From positions 24,091,633 to 24,155,632 of the forward strand of contig CAMGYJ010000009.1 in assembly GCA_946122785.1 (NCBI GenBank): 64,000 bases of DNA, written 5' to 3'. The translations under genes were made by a program, and so were the position numbers. Every line of letters starts with the position of its first letter. Within the stretch, counting starts at the first letter, position 1. Below the pieces are notes generated by a model. The model was given only the letters and a program-made list of their open reading frames with translations. It was not told the DNA's origin and made no database searches. The stretch comes from Linum tenue. Taxonomy: Eukaryota; Streptophyta; Magnoliopsida; Malpighiales; Linaceae. This document shows positions 1 through 11,792 of the stretch, piece by piece.

Positions 1-432
1 GTTCACGGCTGGACTCAACGAGCTCTCGTCGGGACCTTTATGGGGGGTCTCAAACTGGTGATTGCTGACGGGATCCGAATTTTTAATCCTAAGTCCCTGA
101 AGGATGCGATAAGCCTCGCTCGGGCTCGCGAAGAACAGCTGAATGATCACGGCAGCCCTTTCGATCCGCCATGGACTATGCCACACCGCCATGGCCCAAG
201 CCCAGGTCCACATTCGACGCGTCCTTCGCATCTCGATCTCGGCCACCTCCAGCCGCTGATGTCGGCCAAAATCATCCGCCCCAACCACCTCCGACAGCTA
301 CTAATTTCCGCGCTCGACCACCAGGTTTCAAGCATCTCAACTACAAGGAGATGCACCAGAGACGCCAGTTGGGGCTTTGTTTTAACTGTGATGCACCCTA
401 CTCCGCTACCCACCGATGTCCAGGAGATAGAC
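1..432 (+). pseudogene. Ty3/gypsy gag fragment (3' part, zinc knuckle)
   Basis: This is the distal part of a gypsy gag, cut by the left window edge. One frame (from about 40) reads the capsid-like GGLK...IADGIRIF...LKDAISLAR motif. The frame then shifts near 160-175, and a second frame (171-432) carries a proline-rich linker and a zinc knuckle of the form CFNCD...H.C. In a live element this knuckle binds packaged RNA. Coding is interrupted at 433 by a solo LTR, and acidic gag sequence resumes at 2694. The frameshift and the insertion make it non-functional. Confidence 0.8.
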
Positions 433-2688
433 TGTAACACCCTACCCTGCATGTTTTGCCTAATCATATTGTTCATACAATTGCAGCGAAATTTAAAAAT
501 GGTGTTACATTAATTACCAAAATTTACCCAAATAAAATTTCGACATGAATTACTCGCGTAATGGGCTAACAGTTCTTGCATCTAATCCTGCAAAAGAATT
601 CATCTGAGTCCATGCATCCATAGACAAACATATATACTCACAGCCATATGCATTGACTTTTCATAGCCATAGTCACAGTTTCATACTCCATAACTGCTTA
701 CCATACTCATCACAACTTACACAATTACACAAATATACACATATCATCAACTTTCCACACCTGTGGATATCTCACACTACATCAGAAGCTAGTATGCACA
801 TGAAAAACGTTCTCAAAACATTTTTACAAAAAGGTGTGGATCATTGGCCAAAATCCCAAGTAGTCGTCCAAGCATAGAATAGTTGAAGACAATACCTCAT
901 TCTGCCTTCAACTCCTAGCTCTGCTCACACCTATGTACTTGCTATTGCTACTGCTGATGATCTGCTTACACATAGCATAAGCAGAAGAAAAGAATAAAAG
1001 AGGGTTAGCTCATGGCTGAGTGAGATAATCATAGCATCGTGAGTTGATAACAAAGCATACCCCTACCATACATCTAACAAACAAGCCAAAGCACTAGGAT
1101 CAGACCTCAGCCATCCGACATCCCAATAGGCAAAAGACTCAACCACCTTGACTTATGCATATGCATCTTATCATGTTTTAATCATAGGCGCCTGGCTACT
1201 CCCATGCTAATTACTCTCCCAGGAATGCGGACCAAACATCTCGTGGATGTGGTCATATCGGACCCACCACTGCCGGTGTAGTCATATCGGACCTGATATC
1301 ACTCTAGGTGTGGTCATATCGGAATCAACACCACTCTGGGTGTTGTCATATCTCATGATGAATCAACGGTCAACACCACATCAGGGGTGTGACATAACAT
1401 ATCATAACGGAGTAATAGCATGGGGAGTCCTAATTACTATGTAATTTACCATGAGACCAAAGTACTCTTACTTGGTATCCTTATACATGATCCATATCTC
1501 ATCTTGCTTAATCATAATTCATTACTTGGACATGTTCTTGACCTGGCCACAATTGGCTCAACATAACCAGGAGTCATATAATTGCACTTCCTCGGGATAA
1601 ACCCTCGTGCAAGTCATCCTCCTTAAACATCATAATATCACCATGAGATATATGTTTTCCCACTTGTGCATCCAAATGCAATAATCATGAAAAATCATGC
1701 TCAATCACCTTCTCAAACTATCATAAGGCATATCCACAATTAAACCCACATCTGGCAACATGTATGCAATCATCAACATAAATAAGGTCCATATCGATTA
1801 GGGCAAGTCAATAATATCATACAACAATCCATGGTTCATCATATAGCATAAAAGTCCATACACCCCTAATCATGCCATTCTAGTTCACCTAGGTCAATTC
1901 CAAGCATCAATATATAATTATCGTGATACGACAAACCCGGTATGCCGTGCTAATCCCTCACCAGTTCTGATCGTTCAAACACCGGTTTTAGCTTCTCGTA
2001 CTAAAACTTGGATTTTCACAAAAAAAAACCAGAATCAAAATCCGAGACCGTCCTTGTAAGTTGTATCCCCTGCAGTGTCCCCATCAATATTAGTTCTAGC
2101 CTCCGGGTCAAACTCTCGATAAAAACACATCAAACCCTAGTCGGAGCTAAATTCAGCGATTCCGGCTCCAAACTAAATAATAGACGAAATTCATGAATTA
2201 GAACCAGAGTATTAATTACCTCGCTGCAAGAAGCTCGTATATGAAATCTGGGGTTAATCCAGCTTCCGGATCCTCCAAAACCTTAATTTGGCTTATCGGG
2301 AATTCAAGAAACTCCTGGACCAAGAACTCATTTTAAAGCTCTAAATCGGTAAATCACGATGAATGGATGAATTAGTCATTACTTACGAGATTTTTGGATC
2401 ACTGTAGCTCAAGAATTGAGCTTTGGAATTTTTCCCCAGTCGCTCCCCTAAACTCTCCGCGCGCTGCTCTGCTCTCGGTAGTGGAAATGGAAAATGATAA
2501 TGGGGAAAGGTAAATGGACCGGTGGGGGAAATATAAGCTCCCCACCGCTTGCCCTTTTTTTTAATACGTATAATTATTCGATCGATCGATAATCCGATTT
2601 TCGTCGAAATACTATCAAAACCCTCGATTTTAATCGCATAATTTTCCTAACGACAGTAATACGATTTTAGCCAAAACGGGATGTTACA
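433..2688 (-). mobile_element. Solo LTR (Ty3/gypsy type) inserted in gypsy gag
   Basis: The 2,256-bp segment begins TGTAACACCC and ends GGGATGTTACA, which are TG..CA termini with a short inverted repeat. It is flanked by a perfect 5-bp duplication TAGAC (428-432 and 2689-2693). There is no internal coding region, primer site or second LTR, so it is a recombination-derived solo LTR. Termini of this form are typical of large Tekay/Del-type gypsy LTRs. The minus orientation is inferred from how the ends resemble that group and is only moderately sure. Confidence 0.85.
1237..1352. repeat. Short tandem-like motif array inside the solo LTR
   Basis: Four imperfect units carry the core GTCATATC, usually followed by GGA, spaced about 28-40 bp apart. 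Units also contain variants of CACCACTnnGGGTGT. The array lies entirely within the solo LTR. Repeats of this sort in LTRs often belong to the promoter or enhancer, but no function can be shown here. Confidence 0.6.
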
Positions 2689-2693
2689 TAGAC

Positions 2694-4255
2694 TATGGAT
2701 GATGTTGGACGATGAAGATGAGGAAGATATGGAGGAGGCTGAAGTGTCGCTCAACGCAATAACAGGACTAACGAGTGGACGAACTCTCTGTGTTTGGCGA
2801 ACATACACGGAACACATTTGATGGTCCTTATCGATAGCGGATCAACACATAATTTCACTAGCACTCGTGCCACCAAATTGCTTCATCTGCCCGTGGCATC
2901 CAATGCGGTCAAAATCGCAGATGGCACACCACTTAAATGCATCGGCAAGCTTGAACAAATCCCACTCCGCATACAAGGAACTGATTTCTGTGTGAATCTT
3001 CACACCATTCCCATTTCTGGGTTTGATATAGTTCTTGGGGTCCATTGGCTTGCTACGTTAGGCACCGTCCAAAGTAATTGGCATATACTGGAGATGGAAT
3101 TCTTTTGGGAGGGACAACTGCGTAAGATCAAAGGGATTCATCGCATCCCACAAAAGGCGGCTAGCTTTGAAAGTATCATTAAGGAAGATCACACACTAAT
3201 GGCTGTTTGCGTACCTGCCGCGGTGCTCGATCCTCTCCAACAGGTGCCTCCTAATCTTCAAGCCCTCATCCACGAGTTTGGGGACATCTTCGAAGAACCC
3301 CGGCAGCTGCCAGCGCAGCGCACCATTTATCACAATATTCCCTTGAAGTCGGGTGCAGAGGTCGTTAACGTTCGACCCTATCGCTACAAGTATTTTCAGA
3401 AAACAGAGATCGAAACCCAAGTAAATCATATGCTCGCAGCGTGACTTATTCAACCATCGACCAGTCAATTTTCCTCCCCGGTTCTCTTGGTCAAGAAGAA
3501 GGATGGAACGTGGCATTTTTGCACGGATTATCGGGCTCTCAATCTCGTCACCATCAAAGATCGCTTCCCGATTCCCACCGTTGATGATATGTTGGACGAA
3601 TTGCACGGAGCAGCATACTTCACCAAGCTTGATCTGCGAGCTGGGTATCTTCAAGTACGCAAGAACGCAACCAACGTACCCAAGACCGACTTCGCACACA
3701 CAACGGGCACTACGAATATTTGGTGATGTCGTTTGGCCTCTGCAACGCCCTGTCCACGTTTCAGGCTATCATGAACGAGATTTTCCGACCGCTACTCCAC
3801 AAATCCGTGTTCGTTTTCTTCGATGATATACTCGTCTACAGCCCAGACAAGGAGAGTCACCTCAACCACGTTCGCCAGGTGTTCCACATCCTCCGCCGCC
3901 ATAAGTTCTTCATCAAATTCAGCAAATGCGCTTTTGGCATGACGGAGATCGAATATTTGGGGCATTTCATGGAGTTAAGGTGGATCCTCGTAAGATCACC
4001 GCCATGGTAGATTGGCCGACCCCGACCAAAAGTACCGAGCTCCGAGGATTCCTCGGTCTCGCGGGGTATTATTGTAAGTTCGTGCGCAACTATAGGTCCA
4101 TTGCCCGGGCACTTACCACTCTTCTCAAACGTGGGCAGTTTGTGTGGTCTGATGCAGCAGCTTCTGCGTTCCAGTCGTTGAAAGAGGCGATGACGTCGAC
4201 GCCAGTTCTCGCCTTGCCCGACTTTGACCAACCGTTCGTCGTTGCCCGACTTTGA
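2694..4255 (+). pseudogene. Ty3/gypsy pol remnant: protease and reverse transcriptase, truncated
   Basis: This continues the gag at 1-432 after the solo LTR. An acidic gag tail (2694-2790) shifts frame into a retropepsin-like protease with LIDSGSTHNF (about 2827-2860). Reverse transcriptase follows: [18 protein letters not shown] (3490s), the catalytic FFDDILVYS (about 3815-3845), and the thumb and connection YLGH...GFLGLAGYY. Breaks seen are a frameshift near 2790, an in-frame TGA at 3442-3444, and frameshifts near 3720 and 3965. Homology stops abruptly at about 4245, so RNase H, integrase and the 3' LTR are absent. DSG and FxDD are intact, but the polyprotein is not. Confidence 0.85.
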
Positions 4256-4511
4256 CAATTAGCTTGTTGGGCAGTCCCGATTTTTTTTTTTGTTATTTAT
4301 AATTTGGACGTTTTAAACCCACTAAATTGACCAAAGAATCCTCCCTAACTGTGCGGAGAAGCTAGAAAAAACTCAATTGGATGGGTGCTCACACGGAACC
4401 TCTTTAAATTGATTGGAGGAAGGGGGTAAAATTTTGATTCACTTTCCCGTTAATAATTAATTGAGAATAAGGCATTATCGTCTTTGGGCAGATTGCTATG
4501 CTATATCTGCA
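4256..4511. other. Short intergenic stretch upstream of Ole e 6-like copy 1
   Basis: This AT-rich sequence starts with a poly-T run just after the truncated gypsy pol. No gene is recognised. It abuts the promoter of the first Ole e 6-like copy. Confidence 0.4.
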
Positions 4512-4521
4512 TATATAAATA
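4512..4521 (+). promoter_or_regulatory. TATA box of Ole e 6-like copy 1
   Basis: The motif is TATATAAATA, 98 bp before the ATG at 4619. The same ten bases occur before copies 2 and 3 at similar distances, which supports it as a core promoter element. Confidence 0.6.
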
Positions 4522-4618
4522 TGTAAGTTGTTTGGTGAAGTACCGATCCGGCAAACCGAAAGACAAGAGTTAGAAATTTCCGACGACGTTTGAGTATGTT
4601 TGTTTGTTGAAATATAGT

Positions 4619-4913
4619 ATGGAGGGCAGGTTTTTTGGCGGCGGTGCTGGCGATTCTCTTGGTGACCATCGCCGGGATGATGGGTGGTGCTTCGGCGGGC
4701 GACAATTTCAAACAATGCTACAATGCATGCATGAAGAAATGCGGCAATAACGGGAGCTTGGAAGTTTGTATAGTTTTGTGCACTGACAGGTGTACGCCGC
4801 CGACTAGAGCAGTGAATGGCATGCGTCCATCGACGCCGGTCGGCGAGTATAATCAAAAGGAGCGCAAGGGTCTTCTATTCGTTTTTTTTTGCTATTTTTT
4901 CAAAATTAAATAA
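4619..4913 (+). pseudogene. Ole e 6-like secreted cysteine-rich peptide, decayed copy 1
   Basis: This is a paralog of the genes at 17007 and 24297. The conserved ATG (4619) opens with M-E-G-R, but an extra T in a six-T run (4631-4636) puts it out of frame with the rest of the signal peptide. The body frame (4635-4913) has no early ATG except within the GMMGG part of the signal sequence. The six-cysteine core CX3CX3CX8CX3CX3C is intact. The shared ..NQ-stop end is lost: TAA of the sister copies is replaced, so the frame runs 18 residues further through former 3' UTR to 4913. The family is related to olive pollen allergen Ole e 6, a small secreted helical-hairpin protein of unknown biochemical role. 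Two independent lesions suggest a pseudogene. An assembly error in the T run could explain only the first. Confidence 0.7.
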
Positions 4914-4990
4914 TAAAAGTACTGCCGCTTTTGTCTTAGTTACAAATCCGTTGTTTTAAACTTAAATTATTAGTGGAAAGTAGTAGTATA

Positions 4991-7900
4991 CTAGCTTATT
5001 ACCCGGCCCGTTGGCCGGATTACTGTATGTTACCCACTTGTGGAATGAGGGAGAAAGCAAGTGAGAGTGAAGGGATTGTGATTCCGCTTGATTAGGACCG
5101 ACCCACTAATCCGATTCTTCCCGACCCGCCCAACCTTAAGGGTCAGAAAGAGTCAATAAGAAAATACGAACGGAGAGGATTAGTCATATATCTTGACTCT
5201 TCAGAAGTGGGTCAAAGATGATCAATTTTTAGCGCTAAGCAGAGTTCTGGGTTGAATAACTTTACTTAGGCCTAGAAATTGGTGCTGATGCAGACTGCAG
5301 TTTTTATTATACCATCATCAATCATCATTGAATTAGTCCTGGGCATCCCTCCCCGTTGTCGGTCTGAATTCTAATGATGGCTTCATTCCTTGCACCAGCC
5401 ATATCAGCGAGTTGTCATCTCAAGCATGATTTGCCTATGTACAAATGATACAATTAGAGTATGAAATTGAATTCAAAGAAAAGGAAAAGAGAATTCTATC
5501 ACAAGCCAATAAATACACGCATAATAGTTGAAGCTAAGTGAAAGTCATTACTCGCACATCAATTCTCAAAAATTACAGACTAAACAATGGCTAGAATGGC
5601 ACTGAAACTACCAAGAATCATGGACGAAACAACTTTTCAAATTAAATAATCCTTATACTGAAACTACCTTCTAACTTGAAATAAGACATGATCACAGTTC
5701 ATAGAACTCTTATCACTATGAATTGGTTGCAGCTCGACCTTATCACTGCCTCCCAAGCTCAATTCAAACAGAATAGAGACCGTTATGTAAGATAACCATA
5801 TCCTTACTGATCATAATTCCTTTCTTCACTCCATTTTTGTCGGAGAAAAGAGTTATCCCCCTCTCCTGCATTTCCCTTTCCCCCTCTCTTCACAAACCGA
5901 TCCCTAAACCAGCAACAACAACACAAAAATAGCCTTCGCCTCTGCCATCTCCATCTACTGAACGCTTTGGTGGCAAGACAGGACTGCAGAAGCAAAATTT
6001 TCTAAAATCAAACTAAATTATTTGAAGGAGACTAAACCACGAAAAAAGAGTAAAGCAACAATGCTAATAGTTCAGATGGTTGGTTTTGATGTTATACGTT
6101 GCTTTTGTTATGGTCTCCAGTATATCAACTGCAACAGGGATGTTTCCTCCAATCATCTTTAGTGCACAATTTAGAAGTAAGTCCTCTTGTTTGTGTCAAA
6201 CGGAAACATTCATGGGTTCTTAACTCCCCTGTTAGTGTAAATGCAGCAGCATCAGCAAAGAAGTTTGACAACACAGCAAGCACCCGGGCAAAATGATACA
6301 ATGGAGCAGGTGATATGTGTCTCGAAGGTTTTGAGTTACTAAAGTTCATTTTAAAAATAAACATGAATTAAAATGGATTATTCTATTAAGCAAACATCCC
6401 CTCTAATCATACAAAGATCAGATATCCAATTCACAAACAATTAATCCATAAAAAATCATCACACATCAACCACCTTTGATTGCCTAAATTTGGTTTTTCG
6501 CAAAGTTATGGACTCTTAAGGGTAACGTTCATGGGTAGTCTGTTTCATAACTCTAGAGAGCACAGTAAGCAGCCACCAGCCAGACACAATGTGGTAGGCA
6601 AATATGATTCTCAATTCACAGTTTCTCACCACCGGAAGTAAGAACAGACCATAATAAGCTTAGCGTTCATGGGTGGTCTGTTCCATAGCGCTACTACACA
6701 ATTTGTTAATAAAGAAAGAAAGGTATTTAGCATCACGGCGGAACAACTTTTACAGGCCAACAACGACAACATGCTGCAACCACCAGAGCTGGTATCACAA
6801 CTCATAGGGAAAATCAAAAGATTTACTCTCAAATAAGTAGTTACAATATCGAGCAATCGTCAAGCACATACACCATCACAAAAGTCACGGAACATGATTC
6901 ACAAAGCATTTAAACATTTGAGGACATTTCTGCAAAGGTACAACTTATATGTCTCTTTTCCAAGCCATTTCCATCAACATGCTAATAAATTTGCAATGCA
7001 TAAAACAAACGGGTGAAAACTTGAAATTCAGCATGTTTGACCGACCCATGCCAAATTCTAATTATTCTTAATTTTTAAACTTTCTATTTGAAAATAAAAA
7101 ATAGTGAAAGAAAAGAGACGACTACAATTTGCTATTTGCACATCACTTATTCGTGAATAAAACCATAGAAATTCAAAAGGAACTGAAAATATTTAGGATC
7201 GTTTTAATGTTTAAAATAACCAAATAGATCTTTATGTTTAGTTTTTTACTAACAAATACCAAACGATTCCCTATAAAATACACTATAATTTGATCATTAT
7301 GATGTCAAATAATTATAAAATATATATTTGAAATGATAAAAATTGGACTAATTGGGTTGGTCGAGGTTGAACCATTGAATAACTTTAAAATACATTATAT
7401 TTTAGCCACTAAGATATAAAATAATAACATAATATATATTATGGCAGAGAAAATAGCTTGTTTTAGAATGGCAAACCAATGATGTTCATTTGTTTTACTT
7501 GATGGCCAAATCCCATGTAGGTCAGACCCATTCAACTCTTTTATTTTATGGTTAGCGGTTTGCCCATTAGATACCATGCATTAGTTTATTGTTAATTTTT
7601 TTATTTTTAACAATAAAAAGGAGTATTATTTTTGCCTTTTCATATATATTTTATCACCATGGAGAAATAAAAGGGTATAAAGAAAAAAATTGACACTCCT
7701 GGACCCGTTTAAATCCGCATGTGTACGGTAAGTTGGCCCGTTCCACAGAGAAAAGAAAAAAAAATTGACACTCCCTATTCTACCCTTCCTATAAACGCTC
7801 CTGGAGCAGGGAATTTGAAATGGGGGAAGAGTTTTTCCACCCTGTTATTATATGTTTTTAATTTAAAAGGATACAACAAATGTACTTAGTGTGATTGGTT

Positions 7901-8068
7901 ATGATCCTTACCTTTCTTTAAAATGGCCATGGTTCAAATCTCAGTATGTATCTTTTTAATGAATAAAAAAAAGTAATTGTGAAGACCAAAATGTCCTTCC
8001 TACTTTCACTCTCGTTGCAGGAAATTTGAAATGGGGCTCCCGTTTTTCCCTTCGGCGTATTATAAGTA
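4991..8068 (-). mobile_element. Probable Helitron, minus orientation (3' end at 4991)
   Basis: The left edge on the reverse strand is a classic Helitron 3' terminus: a GC palindrome (CCGGCC-AACG-GGCCGG) followed by a short spacer and CTAG, with host A at 4990. The right edge is placed where a second Helitron 3' end begins (8069). The last kilobase (about 7010-8068) closely matches 8663-9715, next to another Helitron 5' end. The expected 5' TC is not preserved at 8068, so the right boundary is tentative. No Rep-helicase coding region is visible, so it would be non-autonomous. From 5021 to 7010 I recognise no gene; a motif CGTTCATGGGTRGTCTGTT occurs twice (about 6527 and 6665). Confidence 0.55.
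7886..7941 (+). repeat. tRNA-like (SINE-type) A/B-box segment, copy 1
   Basis: An A-box-like TTAGTGTGATTGG (7886-7898) precedes a B-box-like GGTTCAAATCT (7931-7941), the spacing of an RNA polymerase III internal promoter. The same block lies at 9546-9600 and 40191-40245, each time about 130-180 bp from a Helitron 5' end. No complete tRNA cloverleaf is present, so it is called SINE-like rather than a tRNA gene. Confidence 0.5.
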
Positions 8069-8403
8069 CTAGCGTGGGCCCCGGCCATTTGGCCTGACGA
8101 AGATGAGGTATGAAATTTGATAATGTAATGGGGTGTATAGCTTATTGTTGTATAGTTTTTTTTTTTTTTTGGGAAACACGTGATAAAAATAGTGAATTTT
8201 AGTAGAAAAGAGACATGAATGATGCAACGAATCAAAAATCAGCCTTATGAACCAAAATCAAGTACATGTTACCTTGTGAAACAATATTGTTTCTAGTAAT
8301 ATGATGAGGTGGAGAAAGTTTTATAGAAACCGAATTCCAGAAAATCGAATAAAAAATCGCATATCCCACCGATTTTCGGGAAATGAGCATCTCACAATCG
8401 TTG
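8069..8403 (-). mobile_element. Helitron 3'-end fragment
   Basis: CTAG at 8069 is followed by a GC-rich palindrome-like stretch (CCGGCCATTTGGCC). This is again a Helitron 3' terminus read on the reverse strand, directly abutting the preceding element. It runs only to the next Helitron end at 8404. No clear 5' TC terminus is seen, so it is probably truncated. No gene is recognised in it. Confidence 0.45.
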
Positions 8404-9733
8404 CTAGCTTTTACTCGGCCCGTTGGCCGATTAATTTGCTTTATAAAACTTTCATCTTCTCATCATTGTGCTTTCTGGTTTTTTGCCTAGCCATGATAAA
8501 ATCTAAAGAAATCAAGAATGAACAACACGATTTGGGATAGGAACCACCGTTCCTGTATCCCTAGAAAATGGTGGTAAACACGGACTCACCTGCCAAACTG
8601 GTTTGGATGAGATTTTTATAGGGTATCAGAGAACCATGTGATTATAAATTAGACTTGATCAAAATGGGCCAAAACTTGAAATTCAGCTTGTTTGACCGAC
8701 CCATGCCAAACTCTAATTATTATTTACTTTTAAACTTTATATTTGAAAATAAAAAATAATGAAAGAAAAGAGATGACTGCAATTCACCATTTGCACATCA
8801 CTGATTCGGGAATAAAACTATAGAATTTCAAAAGGAAACTGAAAATGTTTAGGATCGTTTTAATGTTAAAAATAACCAAATAGATCTTTCTGTTTAGTTT
8901 TTTACTAACAAATACCAAACGATTTCCTATAATATACACTATAATTTAATCATTATGGTATCAAATAATTACATAATATATATTTGAAATGATAAAATTG
9001 GACTAATTGAGTTGGTCGAAGTTGAACCATTGAATAACTTTAAAATACATTATATTTTAGCCACTAATATATAAAATAATAGCATAGTATATATTATGCT
9101 AGAGAAAATATCTTGTTTTAGAATGGCAAACCCATGATGTTCATTTGTTTTACTTGATGGGCAAATCCCATGTAGGTCAGACCCGTTCAACTCTTTTATT
9201 TTATGATTAGCGGTTAGCCCATTAGAATCCATGCATTAGTTTATTGTTAATTTTTTTTCTTTTTAGCAATAAAAAGGATTATTGTTTTTGCCTTTTCATA
9301 TATATATTTTACCACCATGGAGAAATAAAAGGACTTAAAGAAAAAAATTGACACTCCTGGACCCGTTTAAATCCGCATGTGTACGGTAAGTTGGCCCGTT
9401 CCACAGAGGAAAAATAAAAAAATTGACACTCCCCATTCTACTCTTCCTACAAACGCTCCTGGAGCATAGAATTTTAAATAGGGGAAGAGTTTTTTCCTCT
9501 CTGCAATTATATGTTTTTAACTTAAAAAGATACAACAAATGTACTTAGTGTGATTGGTTATGATCTTTGTTTTTCTTTAAAATGGTCATGGTTCGAATCC
9601 TAGTAAGTGTCTTTTTAATGAATAAAAAAAGTAATTGTGAAGACCAAAATGTCCTTCCTATTTTCACTCTGGATGCAGGAAATTTGAAATGGGGCTTCAA
9701 GTTTTCTCATTTGGCTTTTATTTATTGTGTAGA
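8404..9733 (-). mobile_element. Non-autonomous Helitron, minus orientation
   Basis: The 3' terminus is at 8404 (reverse strand: palindrome with CGGCCAACGGGCCG, then CTAG). The 5' terminus is at 9733, where the reverse strand begins TCTACACAAT, matching the usual plant Helitron 5' TC start. From about 8663 to 9715 it is a near copy of 7014-8060. It has no helicase or Rep coding region and no gene-sized ORF. Another Helitron 3' end begins at the next base (9734), so two elements sit head to tail. Confidence 0.65.
9546..9600 (+). repeat. tRNA-like (SINE-type) A/B-box segment, copy 2
   Basis: This holds TTAGTGTGATTGG and, 44 bp on, GGTTCGAATCC, a perfect B-box consensus. The flanks match copy 1 closely, so the segment belongs to the Helitron family and did not insert independently here. 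Confidence 0.55.
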
Positions 9734-10855
9734 CTAGAGTTGGACCCGCCCGTTGGCCGGATGAATTACATCAATTAATAATAATATTTATCTGAATCAT
9801 TTATTTGGTAACATGAAAGAACTCAAATTAGTCAATTACTCAAATTATAAAAAAATAACATATATATTATAATATCTTGATCATCCTTATAAAAAAATAA
9901 ACAACATAACTCGTGCATGTAATCGATTCCTAAAAAAACTTAATATTCAAAACGCACTTCAATTACTCTTTATTGTTACAAATTATTGCGAATTTCATTT
10001 TGGATTTCTTTTTTATTGCTCCGACATCAAAGCATTTTCTCCACACAACTTCATCTTCATTAATAAAACTTTATATTCACCATCAATATTCTCTTCCTTC
10101 TTCTCCTCTATTTCATTGGAAGCTAAATTTTAATGATAAAATATTTGGAAATGTGAAACATCTTTTCATGGTAGTAGAATTTCACCTCGCACAAATCATA
10201 AATATTATACTCTTTATCCAGTAAATGTCATAAATTTTGTCCAAGATTGCACTTCTTCGTACTTCATTATGTTCAAAATTGTATACCCACTTATGGGGTT
10301 CGCGATGTTGTAATCGATGAGCTTGATCTGAAAATTTCACTTCAAGCTCTCAGTTTGTATGAGATGAGAAACTGAACGTTCTCGCATTTTGTCACTATCT
10401 TTGAGTAGTTTCTCAATAAATTTTTTTAAAAATCTAGCTCTCTCACGATATAGGGTAATAAAGTTAGATTAAACAAATGTTGTCTACAACTCACATCTAA
10501 TCCTGAAGTTCAAAAATATAGAAGGTTCTTGGTTATGATGTTTTTTCTATAATGAATGAACTTGAAGTTAAAAACAACAGAAGAGCAGAGGTAGATTGTT
10601 ACCTAACTAAGAATTGTCTTTGATGTTGTTGTAAATTCCTATAAAAATACTCGTCATATAGTTTTCTTCAACTTTTCTTTGGAAAGTTTTAATTAATATG
10701 GTTTTTCTTACCCATTTAAAATCATAGTTGAAATTAATGAGATATATTCCGCTAAATTTGCGAGAAATTGAAAATCTCTTAAATATAGCTCTTGAGATTT
10801 GTGCTAGTTTTTTTTCCCAAGAAATGTCAAGAGAGAACCTATACAATCTACCAAG
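9734..10855 (-). mobile_element. Helitron 3' end followed by AT-rich sequence without genes
   Basis: CTAG at 9734 is followed by CCGCCCGTTGGCCGG, a Helitron 3' palindrome on the reverse strand. I could not find the matching 5' end, so the right limit is only the start of the LINE fragment. The stretch is about 70 percent A+T, with only chance ORFs. Confidence 0.4.
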
Positions 10856-10859
10856 ACCC

Positions 10860-11790
10860 TGCCCAACCCATTACATTAGTGAAGCCAACCAACAAAGTCA
10901 AAGGCGCACAACTCTAGAGGGGAGAGTAATAGGGCTTTCTGCGCCACTCTATGGGCAGCCCTGTTAGCAGTCCGAGGAACTGCCCTAAACTCTAAAGAAA
11001 CAGAGACAGAAGACAGGAGAAGGAAGCAACCCCGAAGCACCGGACCTCCAATGGAGTCTGAGAGAGCATCTTGACGAAGCTGACGAATCACCACCTCTGA
11101 ATCTCCTTTTATGATGACCCGAGGCAGAGAATTGGACACCAAAAGGAAGATGGCATCTCTAGCAGCTAGGAGTTCCGCGAGGTAGGGATCACCAAAACCG
11201 GGGTGAAGAGAACCTACTGCCAGAGCCACAAGCCCGTCTGATCTTCGCACCACTAGACCAGACGACCACCCAGAAGGACGAACAGCAGCATCGAAGTTGA
11301 TCTTCAGAAAACCATCAGGAGGAGGGGACCAAGACGAGTGGCGAGAGCAGGAAGGCTGGGGCGGAGGAGCAGGGGCCAAAGGAAGGGAGGATGACAGTTC
11401 ACGAACTTGGAAAAAACACTGACGAGCGAGAGACTGGGCATGAGGCTGGATATGCTCAAAGACCACCTTATTTCTAGACTTCCAGATCCTCCATAATACA
11501 CAAACGTATAGGAGAATATGGGTTTGGGGGTGCTTAGAAAGCATAACATGTCGCCACTAGAGACTGAAGTTCACAGTCGGGGCCGAGGAAATGAAATCAT
11601 TTAGACCCATGAGCGACCACAATCTTGTGGCCAAGGGGCATTTGAAGAACAAATGTTCAAGACTTTCCGGGCTTCTCCAGCAAACCGGGCAACGAATAAG
11701 ACAATTTACTCCTCTAGACTTGAGTGCTACTACTGTTGGTAATATCACTCTAAGGCACTGCCAGATAAAGAATTTCAGCTTATCACTCTA
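10860..11790 (-). pseudogene. LINE 3' fragment: zinc-binding region and RNase H
   Basis: On the minus strand, a reverse-transcriptase zinc-binding domain (CPVC...H.FF.CPLA..LW, about 11748-11600) is followed after an in-frame TAG (11557-11559) by a 222-residue ORF (11544-10876). That ORF contains an RNase H type RVT_3 domain. Its acidic residues lie in NFDAAVR, AELLAARDA and KGDSEV, and a terminal histidine in NRAAHRVA. This is the C-terminal end of a plant L1-type non-LTR retrotransposon. The reverse transcriptase proper is absent, as expected for a 5'-truncated copy. A 12-bp repeat TATCACTCTAAG lies at 11743 and again at the inner edge (11781). Confidence 0.8.
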
Positions 11791-11792
11791 AG

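Noticed and set aside
7886..7941. A tRNA gene
   Set aside because: A and B boxes are present but no acceptor, anticodon or T stems can be drawn; SINE-like block preferred.
7395..9232. Two similar 60-codon minus frames (7395-7577 and 9050-9232)
   Set aside because: Their similarity is explained by duplicated Helitron sequence; too short and no known domain.
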